Shown one piece after another: positions 7,079-14,614 of a stretch of DNA of 64,000 nucleotides (positions are counted from its first letter, which is position 1; each line of letters begins with the position of its first letter). Both the position numbers and the translations under genes were made by a program. Source of the stretch: Streptomyces cylindrosporus (GTDB lineage Bacteria; Actinomycetota; Actinomycetes; Streptomycetales; Streptomycetaceae); NCBI RefSeq assembly GCF_022698165.1, contig NZ_JALDAY010000007.1, forward strand, positions 1 through 64,000. Direction: 5' to 3'. The notes beneath the pieces were generated by a model. That model did no database searches, was not told the origin of the DNA, and saw nothing but the letters and a program-made list of their open reading frames with translations.

Positions 7079-7571
7079 GCAGCCGACGGGCCCGACTCGG
7101 ACTGCGCGGCAACTGGAAAACCGACAGGTCCCGCGGCGGGGCGGCCGCGATGGCCTGCCCGGCGATGCGGATCCGGCGCATGCTCGGCGTGTCCAGCGCT
7201 CTGATCAGGTCGAGCAGCGGGGTCTTGCCAGAGTCGGAGGGGCCCAGCACGACGACGAAGGCGTTCTCGTCCACGTGGAGATCGACGTCGTCCAGCGCGG
7301 TGACGGCGATCTGCCCCACCCGGTAACGGCGGCACACGTCATCCAGCTCGATCCGGGTGCCCGTCGCCGCATGGCCGACCGAAGGCTGGAACAGGACGAA
7401 GGTGGTGAAGGCCATGGTGGCCGCGGTCGCGGTGCCGGTGGCAATGACGGCGCTGGAATGGGTGATGGCCAGCAGACGGTGGGCCCCCAGGATGCATTCG
7501 TCAGGCGAGCAGGGCCCAGCGGACGCCTCCGCCCCGTCCGCGCTCTGCTGGGCGGCAAAACCCGCACCCAC
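7053..7571 (-). pseudogene. Remnant of an ABC transporter ATP-binding subunit (LolD/MacB type)
   Basis: The middle of this frame reads like the first 80 or so residues of an efflux-type ABC ATPase: RIELDDVCRRYRVGQIAVT, then a degenerate Walker A, LGPSDSGKTPLLDLI (usual form GPSGSGKSTLLNLI). Homology stops after AAPPRDLSVF. The Q-loop, signature motif and Walker B are absent, and the tail runs into the end of the DUF302 gene. The upstream half contains an unrelated hydrophobic stretch. The frame has no ribosome site. I read it as a truncated, non-functional relic. Confidence 0.6.
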
Positions 7572-7581
7572 AGACGTACCT

Positions 7582-7928
7582 GGTGGACGGCCTGGCCATC
7601 CCCATCACCCCGGACAGCCAGGCCGCGATCAACGACGAAGGTACTCGCCCAGCGCCATGCGGAGGAGTGGCAGCAGGGCCTGGCCCAGGCCGGCGGCTTC
7701 GACCAAATGACGCCGGAGCTGATGCGGCTGTGGATCGAGTTCGCCGTCGGGGCGTCACGGCCGGGACACCCAGCCCGCGCCTGCTTCGTCGAGCGCTACG
7801 AGCGCAGTCGCGATCAGTTCTCGGAGGGCTTCCCCGACGAGGCGGCCCGCGCCGGGCTGCGCGAGGGCGTCAGCCCCGACTTCGTCCGGCTGCTGTTCGG
7901 CGAGAGCGAAGACGAGGGCACCGAATAA
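7582..7928 (+). pseudogene. Probable TetR-type regulator C-terminal remnant
   Basis: Two segments in different frames look like pieces of one helical protein: YLVDGLAIPITPDSQ, then after a frame change QRHAEEWQQGLAQAGGFDQM and MTPELMRLWIEFAVGASR, ending FVRLLFGESEDEGTE. The second resembles the ligand-binding half of some TetR regulators. No helix-turn-helix, start codon or ribosome site remains. With the adjacent ABC relic it marks a decayed regulator/transporter pair. The TetR assignment is tentative. Confidence 0.4.
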
Positions 7929-7951
7929 GCGAAGGCGAGGGCGCCGAATAG
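7906..7951. repeat. 23-bp imperfect tandem duplication
   Basis: GCGAAGACGAGGGCACCGAA and its last three bases TAA (7906-7928) are followed at once by a copy at 7929-7951 matching at 20 of 23 positions. All three differences are A to G. The first copy carries the stop codon of the remnant frame, so this looks like an old slippage duplication. Confidence 0.75.
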
Positions 7952-8175
7952 TCGACCGCCTTCACCCCCGGGACGTCTCGCCGCGGCAACGGCTCACAGG
8001 ACCGGTGCGACGTCGGTGGCGGTCCGGGTCGGCAGCCCGCGCCCGCGAGGGCCTGCACCGCCCGAGCCAGGGCAGAACCGAGTCGCGGCGGATCTGGCGA
8101 CCATGGCGTGGGGGAGGTTGACCCTTCGTGCCCTTGGCGGCTGCTCCTGGCCCCGCATCGAGCTGTCGGCACATT

Positions 8176-8223
8176 TACTAACAGTTGATTGAACAGCCCA
8201 GACTGTTAAACCTACTGTTAGTA
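8176..8223. promoter_or_regulatory. MarR operator and promoter region
   Basis: TACTAACAGT (8176-8185) and ACTGTTAGTA (8214-8223) are perfect 10-bp inverted arms, with a second imperfect pair, GAACAG and CTGTTAA, between them. A promoter-like TTGAAC (8189-8194) and TACTGT (8213-8218, 18-bp spacer) overlap the arms. Transcription would begin almost at the ATG at 8227, which has no ribosome site, so the mRNA may be leaderless. The region is AT-rich against its surroundings, as expected for an autoregulated MarR site. Confidence 0.7.
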
Positions 8224-8226
8224 CCC

Positions 8227-8694
8227 ATGAGAGCGGACACGGCAGCGGGCGGCGGCGACGCCCGTGACCTGGGTGACAGCACACGGCTCGCCTCCGAGCT
8301 GCGACTCGCGGTGGGCCGTATGACGCGGCGGCTGCGGCAGGCCCACGCCGTGGGGGACGTGTCCCTGTCGGGTGTGTCGGTGCTGGCGCGGCTGGCCGCC
8401 GACGGGCCCGACTCGCCGACCTCGCTCGCCGAGATGGAGCGCGTGCGCCCGCAGGCGATGGCCAGCACTCTCGCGCTGCTCGAACAGCGCGGGCTGGTGC
8501 GCCGTACCCCGGACGCGGCGGACGGGCGGCGCAGCATCGTGGCCGTCACCGATCAGGGGCGGGCCATGCTGGCCGAGCGGCGCTCCGAGTCGGTGCAGCG
8601 GCTGGCGGCCGTCCTCGACGAGTTCACGGTCGAGGAACGCGCCACGCTCGCGTCCGCGCTGCCGCTGCTGGACCGGATGGCGGAGCGACTGTGA
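8227..8694 (+). CDS. MarR-family transcriptional regulator
   Basis: A 155-residue winged-helix regulator. The recognition helix region SLAEMERVRPQAMASTLALL and the wing LVRRTPDAADGRRSI with the conserved DGRR turn are clear. The ATG at 8227 is preferred over an upstream in-frame ATG at 8185 because the latter lies inside the palindromic operator. The stop overlaps the start of the DHA2 exporter (GTGA), so the pair is one autoregulated operon, presumably derepressed by a toxic substrate of the pump. Confidence 0.9.
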   Translation: MRADTAAGGGDARDLGDSTRLASELRLAVGRMTRRLRQAHAVGDVSLSGVSVLARLAADGPDSPTSLAEMERVRPQAMASTLALLEQRGLVRRTPDAADGRRSIVAVTDQGRAMLAERRSESVQRLAAVLDEFTVEERATLASALPLLDRMAERL

Positions 8695-10442
8695 AGCAGC
8701 GCTCCGAGCCCGGGCCCGGCTACAAGTGGGTCGCGCTGTCGAACACCACGCTCGGGGTGCTGATAGCCACGATGGACGCCTCCATCGTGATCATCTCGCT
8801 GCCCGCGATCTTCCGGGGCATCGGCCTCGACCCGCTCGCGCCCGGCAACATCGGCTATCTGCTGTGGATGATCCTGGGCTATCTGCTGGTCTCGGCCGTC
8901 CTCGTGGTCGTGCTCGGCCGGCTCGGCGACATGTTCGGCCGGGTGCGGATCTACAATCTCGGCTTCCTGATCTTCGCGTGTGCGTCCGTGGCGCTCTCCC
9001 TCGACCCGTTCCACGCGGGGGCGGGTGCCCTGTGGCTGATCCTGTGGCGCATCGTGCAGGCCTTCGGCGGCTCCATGCTCACCGCCAACTCGGCGGCCAT
9101 CCTCACCGACGCGTTCCCGGCCCGGCAGCGCGGCATGGCCCTGGGCATCAACCAGATCACCGCGCTCGCCGGGCAGTTCCTCGGCCTCCTCGCGGGCGGA
9201 CTGCTCGCGGCGGTCGACTGGCGCGCCGTGTTCTGGGTGAGCGTCCCGATCAGCGTCACCGGGACCATCTGGTCGTACCTCAGCCTCCGGGAGACCGCCA
9301 CGGGCCGCCCCGGCCGCGTCGACTGGCTCGGCAACGTCACCTTCGCCTCGGGCGCCGGCATCCTCCTGGCCGCGATCACCTACGGCATCCAGCCCTACGG
9401 CGACAGCGCCACCGGCTGGGGCAACCCGTGGGTGCTCACCGGCCTGACCGGGGGCGCCGTACTGCTGCTGCTCTTCTGCTACGTCGAGACCCGCATCGCC
9501 GAACCCATGTTCAACCTGGCCCTGTTCAAGGTCCGGGCGTTCGCCGCGGGCAATCTGGCGGCCCTGCTGACCGCGATCGCGCGCGGCGGGCTCCAGTTCA
9601 TGCTCATCATCTGGCTGCAGGGCATCTGGCTGCCCCTGCACGGCTACGACTTCGAGGACACCCCGCTGTGGGCGGGCATCTTCATGCTCCCGCTCACCCT
9701 CGGCTTCCTCCTCGCCGGTCCGCTGTCCGGGTATCTGTCGGACCGCTTCGGCGCCCGCCTGTTCTCCACGCTCGGCCTGGCCCTCGTCGCCTGCTCCTTC
9801 CTCGGACTGCTCGCCCTGCCGGTCGACTTCGACTACGGCGCGTTCGCCGCGCTGCTGCTGCTCAACGGGCTGGGCCAGGGCATGTTCTCCTCACCCAACA
9901 CGTCCTCCATCATGGGCAGCGTGCCGCCGGAGTACCGGGGCGTCGCCTCGGGCATGCGGTCCACCTTCCAGAACTCCGGTACGGCACTGTCCATCGGCGT
10001 GTTCTTCTCCCTGATGGTCTCCGGGCTCGCCTCCTCGCTGCCGTCGGCGCTCAGCCACGGCCTCCAGGCGCACGGCGTACCGGCCGCGGCGGCCGAGCAA
10101 GCCGCGTCGCTGCCGCCGGTCAGTACCCTGTTCGCGACGTTCCTCGGCAACAACCCCATCGAGCACCTGCTCACCTCCCAGGGCGCCCTCGACCATGTCT
10201 CCGCGTCGCAGCGCGCCGCACTGACCGGCCACACCTTCTTCCCGCAACTGGTCTCCGGCCCGTTCCATCACGGCCTGACCATCGTCTTCAGCGTGGCCGC
10301 GGGCATGGCCGTGATCTCCGCCGTCGCCTCCGCCCTGCGCGGCGGCCACCGAGCGGCCCACGAAAACGCCGGCCGGCAACGCCCGTCCGCGGTGCCCGAG
10401 GCTCACGACGCGTCGGAGTCCTCGCACAACACGCCGTCGTAG
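8691..10442 (+). CDS. MFS exporter, DHA2 (14-TMS) family
   Basis: A 583-residue polytopic membrane protein with about 14 hydrophobic helices. The first helix carries ATMDASIVIISLPAI, typical of DHA2 drug:H+ antiporters, and the loop after helix 2-3 carries LGRLGDMFGRVR (motif A). The GTG start overlaps the marR stop. A large, alanine-rich extracytoplasmic loop (around residues 450-510) lies before the last helix, as in many actinobacterial members. The substrate cannot be told from sequence. The last 40 bp overlap the convergent HAD gene. Confidence 0.9.
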   Translation: MKQRSEPGPGYKWVALSNTTLGVLIATMDASIVIISLPAIFRGIGLDPLAPGNIGYLLWMILGYLLVSAVLVVVLGRLGDMFGRVRIYNLGFLIFACASVALSLDPFHAGAGALWLILWRIVQAFGGSMLTANSAAILTDAFPARQRGMALGINQITALAGQFLGLLAGGLLAAVDWRAVFWVSVPISVTGTIWSYLSLRETATGRPGRVDWLGNVTFASGAGILLAAITYGIQPYGDSATGWGNPWVLTGLTGGAVLLLLFCYVETRIAEPMFNLALFKVRAFAAGNLAALLTAIARGGLQFMLIIWLQGIWLPLHGYDFEDTPLWAGIFMLPLTLGFLLAGPLSGYLSDRFGARLFSTLGLALVACSFLGLLALPVDFDYGAFAALLLLNGLGQGMFSSPNTSSIMGSVPPEYRGVASGMRSTFQNSGTALSIGVFFSLMVSGLASSLPSALSHGLQAHGVPAAAAEQAASLPPVSTLFATFLGNNPIEHLLTSQGALDHVSASQRAALTGHTFFPQLVSGPFHHGLTIVFSVAAGMAVISAVASALRGGHRAAHENAGRQRPSAVPEAHDASESSHNTPS

Positions 10443-10948
10443 GAACCGATGTGGCGCAGCCAGTCGGCCACGACGGCAAGGTCGGTGGCGGTCAGACCGG
10501 TGCCGGAATCGACGGCGAGGAGGAGCGCCTGCCCCGGATGGTGCGCCGACACCCACGCACGGTCGACGTCGGTGATCGCGTCGTCGACCCACACGAACGT
10601 GCGTCCCGCCGCGGCCTCGACAAGCGCCCGGGTCTTCCAGTTCAGCTCGCCCACCGCGTCCGTCATCGGCGCCTCGGGCAGTTCCGCGACCGACAGCGCG
10701 GGAAGTCCGAGCAGTGGCCCGATCACGGCGTTGGCCCGGTGCATCCACGCGGTCGCCCACACCAGCGCGCAGGGCAGCGCCAGCAGCCGCGGGCCGTGGC
10801 CGGCGTCGATCTTCGCCAGCTGGGGATTGGTCACCCGCTCCCAGTCGTCCCAGTCGTCCAGGGTGGTGGGAAGCCGCGCCCCGGCCAACGGCAGGAGCGT
10901 TCCGTCGACATCCAGGAACAGGAGCGGCAGCTCGGCGGAACCGGTCAT
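10403..10948 (-). CDS. HAD-superfamily protein (possible hydrolase)
   Basis: A 181-residue protein that opens with HAD motif I, LLFLDVDGTLLPL, whose two aspartates would form the phosphoaspartate site. A C-terminal WVDDAITDVDRAW supplies the motif IV acidic pair. The central cap region (NPQLAKIDAGHGPRLLALPC) is typical of small actinobacterial HAD proteins annotated only as hypothetical. It runs convergent to the DHA2 exporter with a 40-bp overlap of coding ends. Substrate unknown. Confidence 0.75.
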   Translation of the reverse strand: MTGSAELPLLFLDVDGTLLPLAGARLPTTLDDWDDWERVTNPQLAKIDAGHGPRLLALPCALVWATAWMHRANAVIGPLLGLPALSVAELPEAPMTDAVGELNWKTRALVEAAAGRTFVWVDDAITDVDRAWVSAHHPGQALLLAVDSGTGLTATDLAVVADWLRHIGSYDGVLCEDSDAS

Positions 10949-11020
10949 GGCCGCACGCTATCGGCCCGCCGCGGGCCGGACTCGTGCAACCGCCGAACGC
11001 CCCTTGATCGTCCCTGATGC

Positions 11021-11467
11021 GTGAGCTTTCTCCTCAGTCTGCTGTTCGTCGTGATCGCCGCGGTGACCGGTGTGGCGTTCCTCGGCAAGGGCCTTGTCGG
11101 CCTGGGGCGCGGCGGACTCGCGCCGTCGCTGCGTGCTCTCGCCCATCTCGTCGGTGCGGGCGCCGCCGTCCTGTACGCGTTGGGCATGCTCGTCGTCGCG
11201 GGCGCGGTGCTGGAGGCGGAGGACGGCGGAACGGACTCGTCCCCGATCATCCCGTGCCGCACGGGCGTCACCGCCTCCGACTACCGCATCGACGACTACC
11301 GGGTCTGGTACGTGCCGGTCCGCTTCGTCTGCCATCGAAGCGACGGTTCGACGTACGACCGCGAGGTCCCCGGCTATGTGAACCCGGCGCTCGCGGCCCT
11401 CACGGTCACCGGCGTGGGCCTGAGGGTGTCCGCCCGGTACGTGGACGAGCGGGCACGGAAGTCCTGA
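11021..11467 (+). CDS. Small membrane protein with a paired-cysteine ectodomain
   Basis: Unrecognised, 148 residues. Two N-terminal hydrophobic helices (about 1-25 and 40-62) are followed by an exposed segment with two cysteines (IIPCRTG and VRFVCHRSDG) and a third hydrophobic helix near 120-137. The Cys-to-Cys-SDG arrangement recurs twice in the next gene, with which it forms a pair (2-bp gap). No enzyme motif is visible. GTG is used as the start; there is no strong ribosome site. Confidence 0.6.
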   Translation: MSFLLSLLFVVIAAVTGVAFLGKGLVGLGRGGLAPSLRALAHLVGAGAAVLYALGMLVVAGAVLEAEDGGTDSSPIIPCRTGVTASDYRIDDYRVWYVPVRFVCHRSDGSTYDREVPGYVNPALAALTVTGVGLRVSARYVDERARKS

Positions 11468-11469
11468 GC

Positions 11470-12219
11470 ATGCTGGCCTTCTTCGGCATACCCTTGATCA
11501 GCCTCCTGTCGTGCGCCGTCGGGGTGGTTCCGTACCGGATGTGGCGGGCGCGACGCCGTCCGACCAGGCCGGCCCGCTGGGCTGTGATCGGCGCGTTCCT
11601 GGCCGTCGTCGGATACGCGGGCGCCGTCCTCTACGGGCTGGCCTTCACCGATCCCGTCGCCGTGTGCGGGCAGCGGACCCTCGACGACGACTTCCCGCTG
11701 GTACATGTGACGGTGGACGCCTTCCCGCCCGACGTCGCCTGCTACTGGACGGATTCGGGGACGTACGGCCCAACACACCCGACCGCGCTGGGCAGTTGGA
11801 CGATGTGGGCGGGCACCGGCGTGCTGATGGTCGCCCTCTCCTTCCTCCTCCTCACACGGCAGTCGCGGACCTCGCGCTGGGTGCGGGCCGGTGTGATCGG
11901 CGCGCTGACGGTGGCCGCCGCGGTCTGGGTGACCGGCATCGACCCCGTGCTCGACCTCTCCCGTACAAACCTCAACGACCAGTGCCTGTACCGGAAGACG
12001 GTCCCCCCGGACACCAAGCTCACGAGGATCGAGATCCTGGACATCAGGAGGACCGTCTTTCCGCCGTCCGTCGTCTGCGCCTACTCCGACGGCGAGGCCG
12101 ACCTCCTCGCGGACCGGTGGGCGGCCGTGCTCGTGTGCCTCTCCGTGTCCGGTGCGTTGACGGCGGTGGCACTCACCCAGGTCGTGCGGGCCGGGCGCCG
12201 TACCGGACTTGCGGAGTGA
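11470..12219 (+). CDS. Membrane protein with two copies of a Cys-FPP-x-V-x-C module
   Basis: Unrecognised, 249 residues. Hydrophobic helices alternate with two exposed segments that look like duplicates: one from VCGQRTL to AFPPDVACYWTDSG, the other from QCLYRKT to VFPPSVVCAYSDG. Each has a cysteine, about 30 residues, FPPxVxC, an aromatic and an acidic turn, and then runs into a membrane helix. The same pattern occurs once in the gene just upstream. A disulfide-closed extracellular domain is plausible. Function unknown. Confidence 0.65.
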   Translation: MLAFFGIPLISLLSCAVGVVPYRMWRARRRPTRPARWAVIGAFLAVVGYAGAVLYGLAFTDPVAVCGQRTLDDDFPLVHVTVDAFPPDVACYWTDSGTYGPTHPTALGSWTMWAGTGVLMVALSFLLLTRQSRTSRWVRAGVIGALTVAAAVWVTGIDPVLDLSRTNLNDQCLYRKTVPPDTKLTRIEILDIRRTVFPPSVVCAYSDGEADLLADRWAAVLVCLSVSGALTAVALTQVVRAGRRTGLAE

Positions 12220-12229
12220 CCGGCGTACG

Positions 12230-12619
12230 TCAGCTGTTGCGCTGGCGCAGTGCGATCCGGTTGCCGTCCGGGTCCACCGCCTCGATGCGGATGCCGTACC
12301 CGTAGTCCTCCGGTTCGGGCTGGTCGAAGGTGACTCCCCGGCCGCGCAGCAGCTCGAAATCCTTCCTCAGGTCGTCCGATTCGAGGAAGACCGGACCGGG
12401 CGCGAGGCCCGACTCCGGCTCGGCCGGCACTCCCGCGGACGGGGCGTGCGACCACAGGAGGAGCTCGACCGCACTGCCCGGCACGCCCACCGTGAGGAAA
12501 CGCTGCTGGAGGCCGGGCGCGTCCACGCGCTTCTCCAGGCCCAGTTGCTCCGTGTAGAAGCTCAGCGCCCGGTCCTGGTCGGTGACGTAGACCGTGACGT
12601 ACATGATGTTGTTCAGCAT
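12230..12619 (-). CDS. VOC (glyoxalase/bleomycin-resistance fold) protein
   Basis: A 129-residue single-gene VOC protein of two beta-alpha-beta-beta-beta modules (YVTVYVTDQDRALSFYTEQL at the start; GIRIEAVDPDGNRIAL at the end). The end motif GYGIRIEAVDPDGN is typical of metal-dependent or antibiotic-binding VOC proteins. The ATG at 12619 has AAGGAAA upstream on this strand. It converges on the two membrane protein genes with an 11-bp gap. The substrate is not predictable from the sequence. Confidence 0.88.
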   Translation of the reverse strand: MLNNIMYVTVYVTDQDRALSFYTEQLGLEKRVDAPGLQQRFLTVGVPGSAVELLLWSHAPSAGVPAEPESGLAPGPVFLESDDLRKDFELLRGRGVTFDQPEPEDYGYGIRIEAVDPDGNRIALRQRNS

Positions 12620-12788
12620 CGGATTTCCTTTCGTTCGGTCCGACGCCTCGCTGACGGAGGCCGGCGCGGGTTTGTGACGGCGGCCGCACATTGCTCTGTC
12701 CGCGAGCCACTCGAAATTCCCTGTGATCTGCGACGACCCTCGTCGTAGGCTGACGCCCGCTGTCTGCCGAGGGAGGACACGTGACTCC

Positions 12789-12810
12789 ACCCATGCGTGA
12801 ACACGTGGGT
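12789..12810. repeat. Right-end subterminal hairpin of the IS605-type element
   Basis: ACCCA (12789-12793) and TGGGT (12806-12810) enclose the inner arms CGTG and CACG with a single bulged position, giving a 22-nt imperfect hairpin 16 bp beyond the tnpB stop. In this family it would be recognised by TnpA, and the overlapping transcript end forms the TnpB guide (omega) RNA scaffold. Confidence 0.6.
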
Positions 12811-12825
12811 TTCCTGCGTCGGTGG

Positions 12826-14034
12826 CTAAGCCGCCGTACAGAGGACCAGCCCGGCCCTGTTGAGGACGTTCGTTGCGCCGACGTGGTCCGCGTTCGCCGT
12901 GAACCCGCATCGGACGCATTCGAACTTCGCTTGGGTGACGCGGTTCTCCTTGGCGACGTGCCCGCACTCGGGACACGTGCGGGAGGTATTGCGCGCATCC
13001 ACCGGGACCACGAGGCGACCGGCACTCTCAGCCTTGTTCGCCAGGATTCCGAGGAACTGCGCCCAACCCGCATCGAGAACACTGCGGTTGAGTCCGGCCT
13101 TCGCGGCAGCATTGTTCGGCAGGAAGCCGCCGGGCTGGCCGGGGTCGGGCTCAGGGGCTGGGCTCTTGGTCATGCCCGCCGTGTTCAGCCGTTCGTGCGC
13201 GATCACGTCGTGATCACCAACCAGCGCGCGGGCGGTCTTGTGGTGGAAGTCGGCGCGCTGTCGCCGGATCTTGCCGTGCAGCTTGGCGACCTTCCGAGCC
13301 GCCGCGCGATGGCGCTTGGTGCGTCTTCGGGTTCGTTGGGGAAATGTCGCGAGGTGCTGCTGCGCCTCGGCCAGTTCGTCGGCCATCGCCTCAAGGAAGC
13401 GCGGGTTGGCGACGTGCACGCCGTCGGAGGTGGTGAGGAAGTGGACGACGCCCATGTCGATGCCGACGATCGCGCCCGTGGGCGGCAGCTCATCGGCGGG
13501 TACGTTGTCGCAGACGAGGACGGCGTACCAGCGGTTACCCTCCCGCTTGACCGAGATCGTTTTGACACGGCCCCGCACTCGCCGGTGCTGGTGAACACGG
13601 ACGTGCCCGACACCTTGAAGGCGCAAGCGGGTCTGCCGGTCGTTGGGGGTGGAGGCCCAGCGGCAGCCGTCGCCGTCCTTGGGGAAGGTGACGGTGTCAA
13701 AGTGCCCGATGCCCTTGAACCTGGGGTAGCCCGGCGTGCGCCCCGCCGTGACGCGGTGGAAGAAGGCCTGGAACGCCCTGTCCAGCCGCCTGAGCGTGGC
13801 CTGCTGGCTGGAGAACGACCATCGGCCCTGACGCTCCGGGTCGAACGCCCGGATCGCTTTGAGCTGGGCGGACTGATCCCCGTACGTGATCGAGGTCTTC
13901 GAGCCGTGCCGGTAGGCGTCCCGACGCTCCTGCAACGCCCCGTTGTAGAGCGAACAGTGGTCGGCCAGCATCGCCCGCAACGCGGCTTGCTGACCTGCCG
14001 TTGGACGCAGAAGGAACTTGTAGGTGCGGATCAC
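12826..14034 (-). CDS. tnpB: IS605 OrfB / TnpB RNA-guided nuclease
   Basis: A 402-residue TnpB. The N-terminal OrfB helix-turn-helix region starts IRTYKFLLRPT. The split RuvC nuclease has all three acidic residues: D193 (GIDMG), E281 (AHERL) and D383 (NADHVG). A four-cysteine zinc ribbon (CPECGH and CVRCG) lies between the last two. The length and domain order are those of functional TnpB, the compact relative of Cas12 that cuts DNA using a guide RNA from the element's right end. The GTG at 14034 overlaps the tnpA stop. The open frame extends upstream through tnpA, but that extension is a shadow. Confidence 0.9.
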   Translation of the reverse strand: MIRTYKFLLRPTAGQQAALRAMLADHCSLYNGALQERRDAYRHGSKTSITYGDQSAQLKAIRAFDPERQGRWSFSSQQATLRRLDRAFQAFFHRVTAGRTPGYPRFKGIGHFDTVTFPKDGDGCRWASTPNDRQTRLRLQGVGHVRVHQHRRVRGRVKTISVKREGNRWYAVLVCDNVPADELPPTGAIVGIDMGVVHFLTTSDGVHVANPRFLEAMADELAEAQQHLATFPQRTRRRTKRHRAAARKVAKLHGKIRRQRADFHHKTARALVGDHDVIAHERLNTAGMTKSPAPEPDPGQPGGFLPNNAAAKAGLNRSVLDAGWAQFLGILANKAESAGRLVVPVDARNTSRTCPECGHVAKENRVTQAKFECVRCGFTANADHVGATNVLNRAGLVLCTAA

Positions 14035-14459
14035 GCGTGCGCCTCCTTGTCCTTCTTCCCGGGGCGTTCCCACTGGGTGTTGATGTATTTCTCCCCCGTG
14101 GCCGCCCACCCCGCGCCAACCGATGCGGCGAAGTACGACGACGACCACAGCGTGGCCATGCGGCTCTTGAGGTGCGAGAACTCCGCGCGCAGGACGTGGA
14201 AGGTGCAGCCCTCGAACTGGTTGGCCACGCACGAGGGCGGGAACTTCGGATCGTGCTTGACGAAGAGGCGTACGCGGTCGGGCATCACCTCAAGAGCGAT
14301 GACCTCCCACCCGCGCTCGTCTGCCCTGTGCCGGGTCAGCTCCTCAATGCCTTCCGTGACCTGGTCACCGAGGACCGGACGGCAGTACTTCGGGCACCAC
14401 ACCACGTGGGGCCCGAGGTCTTACACACCGCCGGAAAACCGGCGAACCTTCCTGGTCAC
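14031..14459 (-). pseudogene. tnpA: Broken IS200-type Y1 transposase
   Basis: The full-length frame starts at GTG 14459 (MTRKVRRFSGGV) and hits a TAA at 14421-14423, codon 13. It resumes in the same frame as DLGPHVVWCPKYCRPVLGD, so a single base change of a sense codon, probably Tyr, is the simplest cause. A shorter product could start at GTG 14405 but lacks the first beta strand. In addition, the HUH motif that normally reads MPDHVHLFV is MPDRVRLFV (14268-14276): both metal-binding histidines are arginine. The catalytic tyrosine region (KYINTQWERP) is kept. The transposase is very probably inactive. Confidence 0.75.
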
Positions 14460-14578
14460 AACCCCACGATCACTATACAAACGCAACAGGTCCAATGCGG
14501 CAGAAAGGCGATACAGGTGAACAGTGCAGATTCACGCACCCGGTCAAGGTCAGAGCAATCCACAGAAGCCCTTCCCCA

Positions 14579-14594
14579 CCCCGCTACAGCGGGG
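14579..14594. repeat. Candidate left-end hairpin of the IS605-type element
   Basis: CCCCGCTACAGCGGGG: a perfect 6-bp stem with a 4-nt loop, 120 bp upstream of the tnpA start and only 20 bp from the pepN ATG. It is a plausible TnpA left-end recognition hairpin. Confidence 0.5.
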
Positions 14595-14614
14595 CATCCC
14601 CTGGCCTGGCACTG

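Larger units (their letters stand above)
12781..14594 (-). mobile_element. IS200/IS605-family insertion sequence with tnpA relic and tnpB
   Basis: tnpA and tnpB lie in tandem on the minus strand with a 4-bp overlap, and the pair is flanked by subterminal hairpins at 12789-12810 (tnpB side, right end) and 14579-14594 (tnpA side, left end). There are no terminal inverted repeats and no evident target duplication, as expected for this single-strand transposing family. Boundaries are approximate: GTCAC just outside the right hairpin is a possible right-end cleavage site. TnpA is broken, so the copy probably cannot move by itself. Confidence 0.75.

Noticed and set aside
14429..14444. Hairpin CGCCGGAAAACCGGCG as the IS left end
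   Set aside because: It lies inside the tnpA coding frame (codons for RRFSG), so it is more likely coding coincidence; the hairpin at 14579-14594 is outside the gene.
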